A DNA stretch of 31,070 nt from Bacteroidota bacterium. Lineage in GTDB: Bacteria; Bacteroidota; Bacteroidia; Chitinophagales; Chitinophagaceae. This document shows, in pieces, positions 24,659-31,070 of this stretch; the first letter of the stretch is position 1, and every line of letters begins with the position of its first letter. A program made the position numbers and the translations under genes. The notes beneath the pieces were generated by a model, which saw only the letters and a program-made list of their open reading frames with translations, did not search any database and was not told the origin of the DNA. The stretch lies in assembly GCA_023422565.1 (NCBI GenBank), contig JAFAGR010000067.1, positions 1 to 31,070 on the forward strand, read 5' to 3'.

Positions 24659-25875
24659 AATTCCTTTTTTATAATTTTCGCAATCGAAACTGCCATTAAC
24701 GGCGGTACTGCATTACCAATTTGTTTAAAAGCCGCCGTTCTACCGCCTTCAAAAAAATAATCATCGGGGAATGATTGTATCCTTGCTGCCTCTCTAACAG
24801 AAATTGAACGTACTTGCTTCGCGTCGGGGTAAATATAGTAATGACCATCTTTTGAAATATGCGCGACGACTGTGTGCGACAGACCAAAAGGATCTACCAC
24901 CTTGTAACGGTCAAGAAACGCATCCGTGTTGTTGTGACTTTGCAACCTTCTGGGTAAATCACTATACTTGAGACGTTCATTCTTATTAAGCCACTTGTCA
25001 ATTGCTATGGAATAAATTTCCAAATCTCTCTCATTATGACTTCTGGTAATATGCTGTGTAGTGAAATCAACTCCGTTTCTGGTACCTGTTGTTTTCTGAT
25101 ATTCATTAATCTTCTTAGTATACCTCGCAATATTCATTTCTTGACCTGGAACTAATTTCGGCAGATCAGAAAATAAGTCTCGCTTTATCCGCCATGTGTT
25201 CTCTATTGGTGAGAGTTCTGGAAATTCAAATTTCAATTTCCCTTTACGTCCAATAATAATGACGCGGCGTCTTTTTTGCAAAACCCCATACTCTTCAGCG
25301 TTTAATACTTTATAATCTGCTGAATAACCAATTTCTTCAAACAAAGAAAGCATCTCCTTCAGATACTTTTTATTTCCGGCAGTCAATAGACCTAACACGT
25401 TCTCAAATACAAAGTATTTAGGTTTGTATCGAATCAGAAATTCTGCGTAATATTTGAAAAGATAATTCCTTTTGTCGCCTATCATCCCATTAGGATCCCG
25501 ACTTCGACCGACCAACGAATATGCCTGGCATGGAGGCCCTCCTATTATTACATCTATATTTTTTGAGTCACGGTGATAATCAGTACTTCTAAAAATCCCT
25601 CCAATTGTTTCTTTTGTAATTTCGCTTTCAATTACAGAAGTAATAATCTCCTCCGGAATTTTTTTTAATAGTTCATCCCTTGAAATTTTACCTTCCAAGT
25701 AAGAAGTGTATTTTGTATTTCCTCCACTATTGTTAAGATGATGAAAGGCAAGGCGTGTCGTTAGAGTACTCGCCGCTTCCTTATTCATTTCCACGTGCGC
25801 TATTGGCTTGAATCCTGCCCGAATAAATCCTTCTGATAAACCTCCAGCTCCAGAAAACAAGTCAATAAAATTCAT
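24652..25875 (-). CDS. DNA (cytosine-5) methyltransferase
   Basis: A 407-residue C5 methyltransferase that would methylate cytosine in a specific DNA site. Motif I is IDLFSGAGGLSEGF (4-17, AdoMet binding). Motif IV is GGPPCQAYS with catalytic Cys116. Motif VI is FENV (157-160), motif VIII is QKRRRVIIIG (190-199), then REAARIQSFPDDYFF and the closing QIGNAVPP. All catalytic motifs are intact. The target recognition region (about 205-345) is specific and does not reveal the site. I chose the ATG at 25873-25875 because it makes an ATGA overlap with the vsr stop; a TTG at 25884 is less likely. In context it protects host DNA from the system's nucleases. Confidence 0.95.
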   Translation of the reverse strand: MNFIDLFSGAGGLSEGFIRAGFKPIAHVEMNKEAASTLTTRLAFHHLNNSGGNTKYTSYLEGKISRDELLKKIPEEIITSVIESEITKETIGGIFRSTDYHRDSKNIDVIIGGPPCQAYSLVGRSRDPNGMIGDKRNYLFKYYAEFLIRYKPKYFVFENVLGLLTAGNKKYLKEMLSLFEEIGYSADYKVLNAEEYGVLQKRRRVIIIGRKGKLKFEFPELSPIENTWRIKRDLFSDLPKLVPGQEMNIARYTKKINEYQKTTGTRNGVDFTTQHITRSHNERDLEIYSIAIDKWLNKNERLKYSDLPRRLQSHNNTDAFLDRYKVVDPFGLSHTVVAHISKDGHYYIYPDAKQVRSISVREAARIQSFPDDYFFEGGRTAAFKQIGNAVPPLMAVSIAKIIKKELW

Positions 25876-26294
25876 ATATCGCAATGTACAATTTTACCAG
25901 GTAATTTAGCAAGAGTTTTTTCTAATTTATTTGCTTTTAGTTGGCACTCCCACACGTTAATCACTTTCCAGCCCTTCAGTTTTAAAATCTTCAATGCATT
26001 CTGATCATTAGCCACGTTTTTATTGATTTTATTTAGCCACCAATCCGTCCGCGTTTTCGGAACCTTATAATATTTACACCCAGTATGTCCATGCCAAAAA
26101 CAACCATTAACAAAAAGAACGGTTTTATACTTTGTGAGTACCAAGTCTGGACAGCCCGGTAAATCTTTTGGATGAAGTCGATATCTAAACCCTTTTGAAA
26201 AAAGGTATTTACGTACCAACATTTCCGGCTTAGTATTCTTCGACCGGATTTGACTCATGTTATAGCTCCTAACTTTCTTGCTATGGACATCCAT
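25872..26294 (-). CDS. vsr: Very short patch repair endonuclease (Vsr)
   Basis: A 140-residue mismatch endonuclease. Vsr nicks 5' of the T in T:G mismatches formed when 5-methylcytosine deaminates, preventing C-to-T mutation at the methylase site. Visible marks are HSKKVRSYNMSQIRSKNTKPE at the N-terminus (split here), GCPDLV with Asp50, NGCFWHGHTGC with probable zinc ligands C65, H70 and C73, and VWECQ with C117. His64 of E. coli Vsr is Asn63 here. The start is the ATG at 26292-26294, which gives the standard length; a GTG at 26354 would add 20 residues and cover the putative promoter. It is the first gene of the operon and is coupled by ATGA to the methyltransferase. Confidence 0.92.
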   Translation of the reverse strand: MDVHSKKVRSYNMSQIRSKNTKPEMLVRKYLFSKGFRYRLHPKDLPGCPDLVLTKYKTVLFVNGCFWHGHTGCKYYKVPKTRTDWWLNKINKNVANDQNALKILKLKGWKVINVWECQLKANKLEKTLAKLPGKIVHCDI

Positions 26295-26316
26295 TTCAAC
26301 AAATAATTTTCCGGCA

Positions 26317-26349
26317 CAAAATGAATAATTCTTATTGCTTTTAATTAAA
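26317..26349 (-). promoter_or_regulatory. Possible promoter of the defence operon
   Basis: On the minus strand TTTA (26346-26349) is followed after 21 bases by TCATTTTG (26317-26324). Each box is one mismatch from TTTG / TAnnTTTG. It ends 22 bases before the vsr ATG and is the only promoter-like match I found upstream. The evidence is weak. Confidence 0.27.
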
Positions 26350-26469
26350 TACACACGACATCAAAGCCCATTGTAAGTTATTAAATTTCCTTAATCCTTC
26401 CACCAAAAGAGTGCTTGGCCTATTTTAACTGCTCCCAAGTTTGATAACTGAAAATTTAATGGATAAGAC

Positions 26470-26904
26470 TTATTCTAACCCCACCCCACTCAACACCCTC
26501 TCCGTCTCATAAAAGTTGATGATCCTTAGGTCAGCAATAATATCGTGCTGTTTGATGGGTGTGCGCAAAGTTATTTTCTCAAACTCACGGCAGCGGCTTA
26601 GGGCGGTGTACACCTGGCCGTTTACGAATGCGCCCTTGCCCATGTCTATGATTACATTTTGGAGTGTTAATCCCTGGCTTTTGTGGATGGTTATTGCCCA
26701 TGCGAGTTTTATGGGAAACTGCGTGAAGGTTCCGATACACTCGGAAACAATTTTCTTGTTCTCGTATTTGCAACAGCGATTCTCCCAAACTTCGGGAAAC
26801 AAACGATGCTCTTCGCCATTCTGCAGCCGTACTTCTATAAACACCCGTGTAATAAAACTAATGAGGGCCAGCCCGCCATTGAACCACCGTTCAAATTGAA
26901 CAAA
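26470..26904 (-). pseudogene. C-terminal remnant of a Pif1/RecD-like helicase
   Basis: About 145 codons remain of a helicase gene. The frame is open from just after a TAG (26905-26907) to a TAA at 26470-26472. Homology-like sequence begins before any start codon: FNGGLALIS, then IEVRLQNGEEHRLFPEVWEN, the small domain before the last helicase motifs. Then LAWAITIHKSQGLTL and GQVYTALSRCREFEKI give the UvrD_C_2 motifs V and VI. The Walker A half (normally some 300 residues) is missing. The only in-frame start, a GTG at 26842-26844, lies inside the domain, so translation to a useful product is unlikely. It sits 175 bases upstream of the defence operon and may have been cut by the island's arrival. 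Confidence 0.85.
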
Positions 26905-26907
26905 CTA

Positions 26908-27167
26908 AGCTCACGCAAATTTTTCACTAACCCTTAACGCCTTTTCATCTCCTTCTCTCCTTGGGTTATCCTAGGGTTATCCTAGGGATATCCTCCTAGC
27001 TTCGGGCGTCATCTTTTATGGGCACTTTGTTAATGAAGTTTAACTCTTTTTAGGGTGGTAGTGTATTGGTTAGTGGCTTGCTTTTCTTTTTCGTGGGACT
27101 TTAGGGACTTTTGGGACCATAAACCTGCCGCGTAAATACCACCGCTGCGCGTTGATTTGCCTTCGGC
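26908..27167. other. Gene-free stretch between helicase remnant and four-helix-bundle gene
   Basis: No gene is seen. Sequence expected for the missing front half of the helicase is not evident, so the loss is real within this window. The stretch holds an 11-base tandem repeat (26963-26998) and, at 27095-27119, three spaced GGGACTT-like words. The latter resemble the GTGGGACTGTT repeats downstream of the next gene. Confidence 0.6.
26963..26998. repeat. 11-base tandem repeat (GGGTTATCCTA)
   Basis: Two perfect copies of GGGTTATCCTA (26963-26973 and 26974-26984) are followed by a diverged third, GGGATATCCTCCTA (26985-26998). CCTAGG palindromes form at the junctions. The role is unknown. Confidence 0.85.
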
Positions 27168-27198
27168 TTTGTTCGTCTGGGTAGTTAATTTAGCTTTT
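27168..27198 (+). promoter_or_regulatory. Putative promoter of the four-helix-bundle gene
   Basis: TTTG (27168-27171) is followed after 19 bases by TAGCTTTT (27191-27198), one mismatch from TAnnTTTG. It ends 17 bases before the ATG at 27216, which has AAAGG a few bases upstream. This argues against translation starting at the TTG at 27198. Confidence 0.4.
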
Positions 27199-27215
27199 TG
27201 GCAAAAGGCAAACTC

Positions 27216-27770
27216 ATGGCAGACAACAAAAAAGGCTTCATACCACCCTTCGGAGGCTACCGCAACCTGATCACTTTTCAGAAAGCGGAGATTATTTATG
27301 ATGGCACCATCTACTTCACCCGGCGCTTCTTTGATAAATACGATCGCACGGTTTCACAAATGGTGCAGGCCGCGCGTAGTGGTAAACAAAACATTGTTGA
27401 GGGCAGCATGGCTTCGGGTACTTCCAAGGAGATGGAGATTAAACTGACGAATGTGGCGCGGGCTTCCTTGGAGGAATTGAAGGTAGATTATGAGGATTTT
27501 TTGCGGGTGCGGGGGTTGGAGGTTTGGAAGAAGGGGCACCCACTTTACAAACGAGTTACGGAACTTAATAAAACACCAAATGCCTGCTACGCAACTTTTA
27601 AGAATGCTTTTGAACATGAGAACCCTGAAATATGCGCCAATGCCATTGCCGGCACCATTAACATGACGAGCTATTTGTTGTACCAGCAGATTCGTAACCT
27701 TGAAGCCGCATTTCTTAAGAACGGCGGGCTAAGGGAAATGATGAGTAAGGTGCGGCGGGGTAAAAGGTAG
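27216..27770 (+). CDS. Four-helix-bundle protein (S23/IVP-related, suffix-domain type)
   Basis: A 184-residue protein from the ATG at 27216. It belongs to the four-helix-bundle group first seen in the intervening sequences of 23S rRNA genes. Visible segments are PPFGGYRNLITFQKAEIIYDGT at the N-terminus (split here), FDKYDRTVSQMVQAARSGKQN with NIVEGSMASGTSKE, and ARASLEELKVDYEDFLR. A C-terminal ~70-residue extension (ENPEICANAIAGTINMTSYLLYQQ, split here) marks the longer suffix-domain form. The family may bind RNA or DNA, but no function is proven. The gene has its own promoter-like boxes, and repeats lie on both sides. It is neither inside nor beside an rRNA gene. Confidence 0.9.
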   Translation: MADNKKGFIPPFGGYRNLITFQKAEIIYDGTIYFTRRFFDKYDRTVSQMVQAARSGKQNIVEGSMASGTSKEMEIKLTNVARASLEELKVDYEDFLRVRGLEVWKKGHPLYKRVTELNKTPNACYATFKNAFEHENPEICANAIAGTINMTSYLLYQQIRNLEAAFLKNGGLREMMSKVRRGKR

Positions 27771-27786
27771 TTGGAAATAGCTCTGA

Positions 27787-27894
27787 CTTTGTTAGGTTGT
27801 GGGACTGTTGTGACTATCGTTTTTGCTTTGTTAACTTGTGGGACTGTTGCGACTATCGTTTTTGCTTTGTTAGCTTGTGGGACTATTGTGCCCC
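27787..27894. repeat. Tandem 39-base repeat, about 2.8 copies
   Basis: Copies start at 27787, 27826 and 27865 with an exact 39-base period. Each begins CTTTGTTA and contains TTGTGGGACT(G/A)TTG; the first two end GACTATCGTTTTTG. The third copy breaks off near 27894. Copies differ at only a few positions. They do not have the uniform repeats and unrelated spacers of a CRISPR array. Confidence 0.88.
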
Positions 27895-27974
27895 TTGCGA
27901 CATTTAATAGATTTATTAACCTTCTTTACAGCCCACTGTAAGGCAATTGTCCAAAAAGTCGCAACAGTCCCACA
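27837..27974. repeat. 17-base perfect inverted repeat bracketing ~100 bases
   Basis: TGTGGGACTGTTGCGAC (27837-27853), part of the second tandem copy, is the exact reverse complement of 27958-27974. In between, TTACAG/CTGTAA (27926-27931 and 27936-27941) makes a small hairpin. A transcript of this stretch could fold into a long stem; whether it is transcribed is unknown. Confidence 0.8.
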
Positions 27975-27990
27975 GACCGAAAACTAAAAC

Positions 27991-28017
27991 AAAAAAAGGC
28001 GCAGTCTCCTGCGCCTT
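27991..28017 (-). terminator. Intrinsic terminator of rpoC
   Basis: On the minus strand AAGGCGCAG (28009-28017) pairs perfectly with CTGCGCCTT (27996-28004) around GAGA. The T run is 27991-27997. It lies 23 bases after the rpoC stop, marking the end of the rpoBC transcription unit. Confidence 0.95.
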
Positions 28018-28039
28018 AGTACTATAAATCTTTTAAACC

Positions 28040-31000
28040 TTATTCTTCCTCATCAAAGCTCATCGCTTCCTTGGTAGTCATCAGCAATTCGTATTCTTCC
28101 TTGCTGCCGACGATCATGTTTTCGAACTCACGGAGACCCGTACCCGCCGGAATGTGATGGCCGGTAATAACATTCTCTTTTAAGCCGAGCATAAGATCGG
28201 TTTTACCCTGGATGGCTGCTGAACTTAACACCTTCGTAGTTTCCTGGAAGGATGCTGCTGATATCCAGCTGTGCGTACCGAGGGATGCCTTGGTGATACC
28301 GAGCAACAACGGTGATGAGGTTGCTGGTTTGGCATCGCGGAACTCAACAAGCTTCTTATCAGCACGGCGAAGAATGGAATTCTCTTCACGCACCTCACGC
28401 AGCGTAACGATCTGGCCAGGACGAAGCTTAGCGCTGTCGCCGTTTTCAGTAACTACTTTTTTATCGTAGATGTAATCGTTCTCTGCATTAAAGTCCATGC
28501 GATCTTCCGTATCTCCTTCAAGGAATTTCGTATCGCCTGCATCTTCAATGGTTACTTTACGCATCATCTGGCGCACGATCACTTCAATATGCTTATCGTT
28601 GATACGCACACCTTGTAAACGATATACTTCCTGGATCTCGTTCACCACGTACTCCTGTACTGCAAACGGACCTTTGATAGCGAGGATATCTGCCGGTGCG
28701 GTTTGTCCGTCACTCAATGCAGCGCCTGCTTTTACGAAGTCGCCATCTTGTACAAGGATCTGGCGGCTCAATGGAACAAGATACTTGCGTATCACACCAT
28801 CCTTAGCTTCCACGATTATCTCGCGGTTACCACGCTTGATGGTTCCGAAAGCAACCACACCATCGATCTCACAAACCACTGCAGGGTTGCTTGGGTTACG
28901 CGCTTCAAACAATTCAGTTACGCGCGGAAGACCACCCGTGATATCTTTCAGCTTGCTGAGGATACGCGGTATCTTCACCAACACCTGTCCGCTCTTCACT
29001 TCCTCTCCTTCTTCCACCACAATGTGCGAACCTACAGGAAGGTTGTATGATTTCTTCTCCTTGCCATCTACAATAATTGTAGGCAGCTTGGTTTTATCTT
29101 TTGTATCGATAACCACTTTCTCGCGGTGACCTGTTTGTTCATCAGCCTCATCGCGGTAAGTAACACCTTCAATAACCGCTTCCATTTTCACGGTACCGTT
29201 AGTTTCAGCAACGATAACGTTGTTGAACGGATCCCATGTGCAGAGTACATCACCTTTCTGAACTTTCTGTCCGTCTTTTACTTTCAGTACAGAACCATAA
29301 GGAATGTGCTGTGTATTCAGCAAACGATCGCTCTTCACATCGATATTTCTCAATTCACCGGTACGGCCGATAACCACCTGCACTTTCTTACCGTCTGTGC
29401 CTTCAGTTGATACCGTACGTAATCCGTCGAACTGCAGTGTACCATCAAACTTAGCGTAGAGTGAAGATTCAACCGAAGTAGAACCCGCAACACCACCCAC
29501 GTGGAAGGTACGAAGTGTAAGCTGTGTACCCGGCTCACCGATACTTTGTGCAGCGATGATACCCACGGCATCACCACGCTGTGCAAGCATGCCGGATGCA
29601 AGGTTTTTACCATAGCACTTCACGCACACACCGCGTTTGCTTTCGCAGGTAAGTACAGAGCGGATCTCCACAGAATCAATTCCAATTTCATCAACACGCT
29701 TAGCATCTTCCTGTGATATTTCTTCACCGGCTTTGATGATCAGTTCATCAGTTACCGGGTGGAATACATCATGCAGGGAAGTTCTGCCTTCGATACGATC
29801 GCCCAATGGTTCGATCACATCTTCATTATCTTTCAGCGCCTGCGCAGCGATACCACGCAATGTGCCGCAATCTTCTTCATTAATAACCACATCCTGCGCA
29901 ACGTCTACCAGCCTACGTGTAAGGTAACCGGCATCCGCTGTTTTAAGGGCGGTATCGGCAAGACCTTTACGCGCACCGTGCGTAGAGATGAAGTATTCCA
30001 ATACACTCAAACCGTCTTTAAAGTTGGCAAGGATCGGGTTTTCGATGATCTCAGAGCCTGAAGAACCACTCTTACGCGGTTTGGCCATCAATCCCCTCAA
30101 ACCTGCAAGCTGCTTGATCTGCTGCTTGCTACCACGCGCACCTGAATCCAGCATCATGTACACAGAGTTGAAACCTTGTTTGTCGATAGCGAGTTCGCGT
30201 ATAAGCGTTTCCGTTACCTTGGTATCCACACGGCTCCAGATGTCGATGATCTGGTTGTAACGTTCGTTGTTGGTGATCAGACCCATGTTGTAGCTATCCC
30301 ACACTTCACTCACCTCACCCTGTGCATTTTCAACAAGCTCTTGCTTGATAGCCGGGATGATAAGATCGTTGATGTTGAATGACAAACCACCACGGAATGC
30401 CATACGGTATCCGAGGGTTTTGATATCATCCAGGAACTTCGCAGTTGCAGGAACGCTTGTCCATTTAATGATATCACCAATGATCTCACGCAGGTTCTTC
30501 TTTGTAAGCAGTGCATTAATAAAGCCTACTTCTTTCGGAACGAACTGGTTGAAGATGACACGGCCAACCGTTGTTTCAATCAATTTGTTGGTAAGCGTGC
30601 CATCGTTATTCCTCCAATTCGCTTTCACACGAATATTTGCATGAAGGTCGATCTGCTTTTCATTGTAAGCGATGATCACTTCTTCAGGAGAATAGAATGC
30701 TTTGCCCTCGCCCTTTACTTTTTCAGTTTCGGTTGATTTCTTTCCCTTAGTGATGTAGTAGAGTCCGAGTACCATGTCCTGAGAAGGAAGGGTGATCGGC
30801 GTACCATTCTGCGGGTTCAAAATGTTGTGCGAGCTCAGCATCAGCAATTGCGCTTCAAGAATCGCGGCATTGCTCAATGGAACGTGAACGGCCATTTGGT
30901 CACCATCGAAATCCGCGTTGAAGGCGGTGGTAACGAGCGGGTGCAATTGTATCGCTTTACCTTCGATCAGTTTTGGCTGGAATGCCTGGATAGACAAACG

Positions 31001-31070
31001 GTGAAGCGTCGGGGCCCTGTTCAACATTACAGGGTGGCCTTTCAATATATTTTCGAGGATATCCCAGATG
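28040..31070 (-). CDS. rpoC: RNA polymerase beta' subunit (partial, N-terminus off window)
   Basis: The last ~1010 residues of RpoC, the beta' subunit of RNA polymerase; the frame continues beyond the window. Present are HPVMLNRAPTLHR near the edge and the catalytic magnesium loop NADFDGDQM (codons near 30900-30920). The bridge-helix/trigger-loop region follows, with FKDGLSVLEYFISTHGARKG and TADAGYLTRRLVD (split here). Next is the second zinc site, with EEDCGTLRG and a CESKRGVCVKCYG cluster, four cysteines in all. The long insert with sandwich-barrel repeats (KVKDGQKVQKGDVL, EEGEEVKSGQVLV) is usual in Bacteroidota. The end is MSFDEEE, followed by a strong terminator. A TTG at 31043-31045 is only an internal codon, not the start. 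Confidence 0.98.
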   Translation of the reverse strand, partial: IWDILENILKGHPVMLNRAPTLHRLSIQAFQPKLIEGKAIQLHPLVTTAFNADFDGDQMAVHVPLSNAAILEAQLLMLSSHNILNPQNGTPITLPSQDMVLGLYYITKGKKSTETEKVKGEGKAFYSPEEVIIAYNEKQIDLHANIRVKANWRNNDGTLTNKLIETTVGRVIFNQFVPKEVGFINALLTKKNLREIIGDIIKWTSVPATAKFLDDIKTLGYRMAFRGGLSFNINDLIIPAIKQELVENAQGEVSEVWDSYNMGLITNNERYNQIIDIWSRVDTKVTETLIRELAIDKQGFNSVYMMLDSGARGSKQQIKQLAGLRGLMAKPRKSGSSGSEIIENPILANFKDGLSVLEYFISTHGARKGLADTALKTADAGYLTRRLVDVAQDVVINEEDCGTLRGIAAQALKDNEDVIEPLGDRIEGRTSLHDVFHPVTDELIIKAGEEISQEDAKRVDEIGIDSVEIRSVLTCESKRGVCVKCYGKNLASGMLAQRGDAVGIIAAQSIGEPGTQLTLRTFHVGGVAGSTSVESSLYAKFDGTLQFDGLRTVSTEGTDGKKVQVVIGRTGELRNIDVKSDRLLNTQHIPYGSVLKVKDGQKVQKGDVLCTWDPFNNVIVAETNGTVKMEAVIEGVTYRDEADEQTGHREKVVIDTKDKTKLPTIIVDGKEKKSYNLPVGSHIVVEEGEEVKSGQVLVKIPRILSKLKDITGGLPRVTELFEARNPSNPAVVCEIDGVVAFGTIKRGNREIIVEAKDGVIRKYLVPLSRQILVQDGDFVKAGAALSDGQTAPADILAIKGPFAVQEYVVNEIQEVYRLQGVRINDKHIEVIVRQMMRKVTIEDAGDTKFLEGDTEDRMDFNAENDYIYDKKVVTENGDSAKLRPGQIVTLREVREENSILRRADKKLVEFRDAKPATSSPLLLGITKASLGTHSWISAASFQETTKVLSSAAIQGKTDLMLGLKENVITGHHIPAGTGLREFENMIVGSKEEYELLMTTKEAMSFDEEE

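Larger units (their letters stand above)
13062..26294 (-). other. Nine-gene Mza/paraMORC-like defence island
   Basis: Nine minus-strand genes are packed with overlaps or gaps of at most 23 bases, in the order vsr, C5 methyltransferase, dual-ATPase kinase, receiver protein, DUF3883, MutL-like ATPase, Z1, PD-(D/E)XK and AIPR. Spot counts give 19-22 G+C per 60 bases here against 31-35 in flanking genes, suggesting horizontal acquisition. The last four gene types co-occur in anti-phage loci named Mza and in restriction neighbourhoods with MORC/MutL-like ATPases (family knowledge, from memory). No integrase, transposase, tRNA or direct-repeat boundary was found. A helicase gene remnant lies at the upstream edge. 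Confidence 0.85.

Noticed and set aside
13062..26294. Assignment as BREX, DISARM or a plain type II restriction-modification system
   Set aside because: No PglZ, PglX, BrxL or DrmA/B-like protein and no stand-alone type II endonuclease are present; the Z1, AIPR and MutL-like ATPase genes point to the Mza/paraMORC group.
26295..26354. Longer Vsr starting at a GTG
   Set aside because: The extra 20 residues have no family similarity, and the ATG at 26292-26294 gives the standard Vsr N-terminus.
27787..27894. Possible CRISPR array
   Set aside because: The whole 39-base period is conserved with no unrelated spacers, there are fewer than three copies, and no cas gene is nearby.
28497..29129. Long open frame on the plus strand antisense to rpoC
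   Set aside because: It lies wholly inside the conserved rpoC coding sequence and has no recognisable domain; rpoC's high G+C leaves few chance stops on the other strand.

Overview
The window looks like a chromosomal piece of a Bacteroidota bacterium, probably from the Chitinophagaceae or a close group. The evidence is a type IX secretion sorting domain, lipoproteins with an acidic export signal after the lipid-modified cysteine, TAnnTTTG-like promoter boxes instead of sigma70 boxes, and short wordy repeats between genes. The host-like flanks are near 50% G+C in spot counts (31-35 of 60 bases). A central block is near 35% (19-22 of 60).

Layout. 1-2166 (minus): truncated heptose-phosphate kinase gene, coupled to an APC amino acid permease. 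2380-3722 (minus): OmpH/Skp-like protein and a PhnA-family zinc-ribbon protein. 3899-6452 (plus): TPR histidine kinase and LuxR-type response regulator. 6637-9522 (plus): secreted FGE-like protein, a T9SS-sorted protein with four exact-period GGxGDG repeats, and a small membrane protein. 9557-11904: small conserved protein (minus), two-domain fasciclin lipoprotein, and a CarH-like MerR/B12 photoreceptor regulator (plus). 11905-12333 is repeat-filled and carries no gene. 12334-12891 (minus): protein of unknown function.

13062-26294 (minus) is a tightly packed nine-gene operon of foreign composition and is the main interest. In transcription order it encodes a Vsr endonuclease, a C5 cytosine methyltransferase, a kinase with both an Hsp90/MORC-like and a histidine-kinase ATPase domain, a receiver protein with an unfamiliar effector, a DUF3883 nuclease-like protein, a MutL/MORC-like ATPase, a Z1 superfamily 2 helicase, a PD-(D/E)XK protein and an AIPR protein. 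The ATPase-Z1-nuclease-AIPR core matches the anti-phage neighbourhoods known as Mza or paraMORC restriction systems. My inference is a modification-linked defence system with its own two-component switch: the methyltransferase marks self DNA, Vsr repairs T:G mismatches made by m5C deamination, the kinase/receiver pair senses or gates, and the ATPase, helicase and nucleases attack unmodified DNA.

26470-26904 is the tail of a broken Pif1/RecD-like helicase gene. 27216-27770 (plus) is a four-helix-bundle protein followed by 39-base tandem repeats and a distant inverted copy. 28040-31070 (minus) is the C-terminal part of rpoC with its terminator. No tRNA, rRNA, CRISPR array, integrase or transposase gene was recognised.
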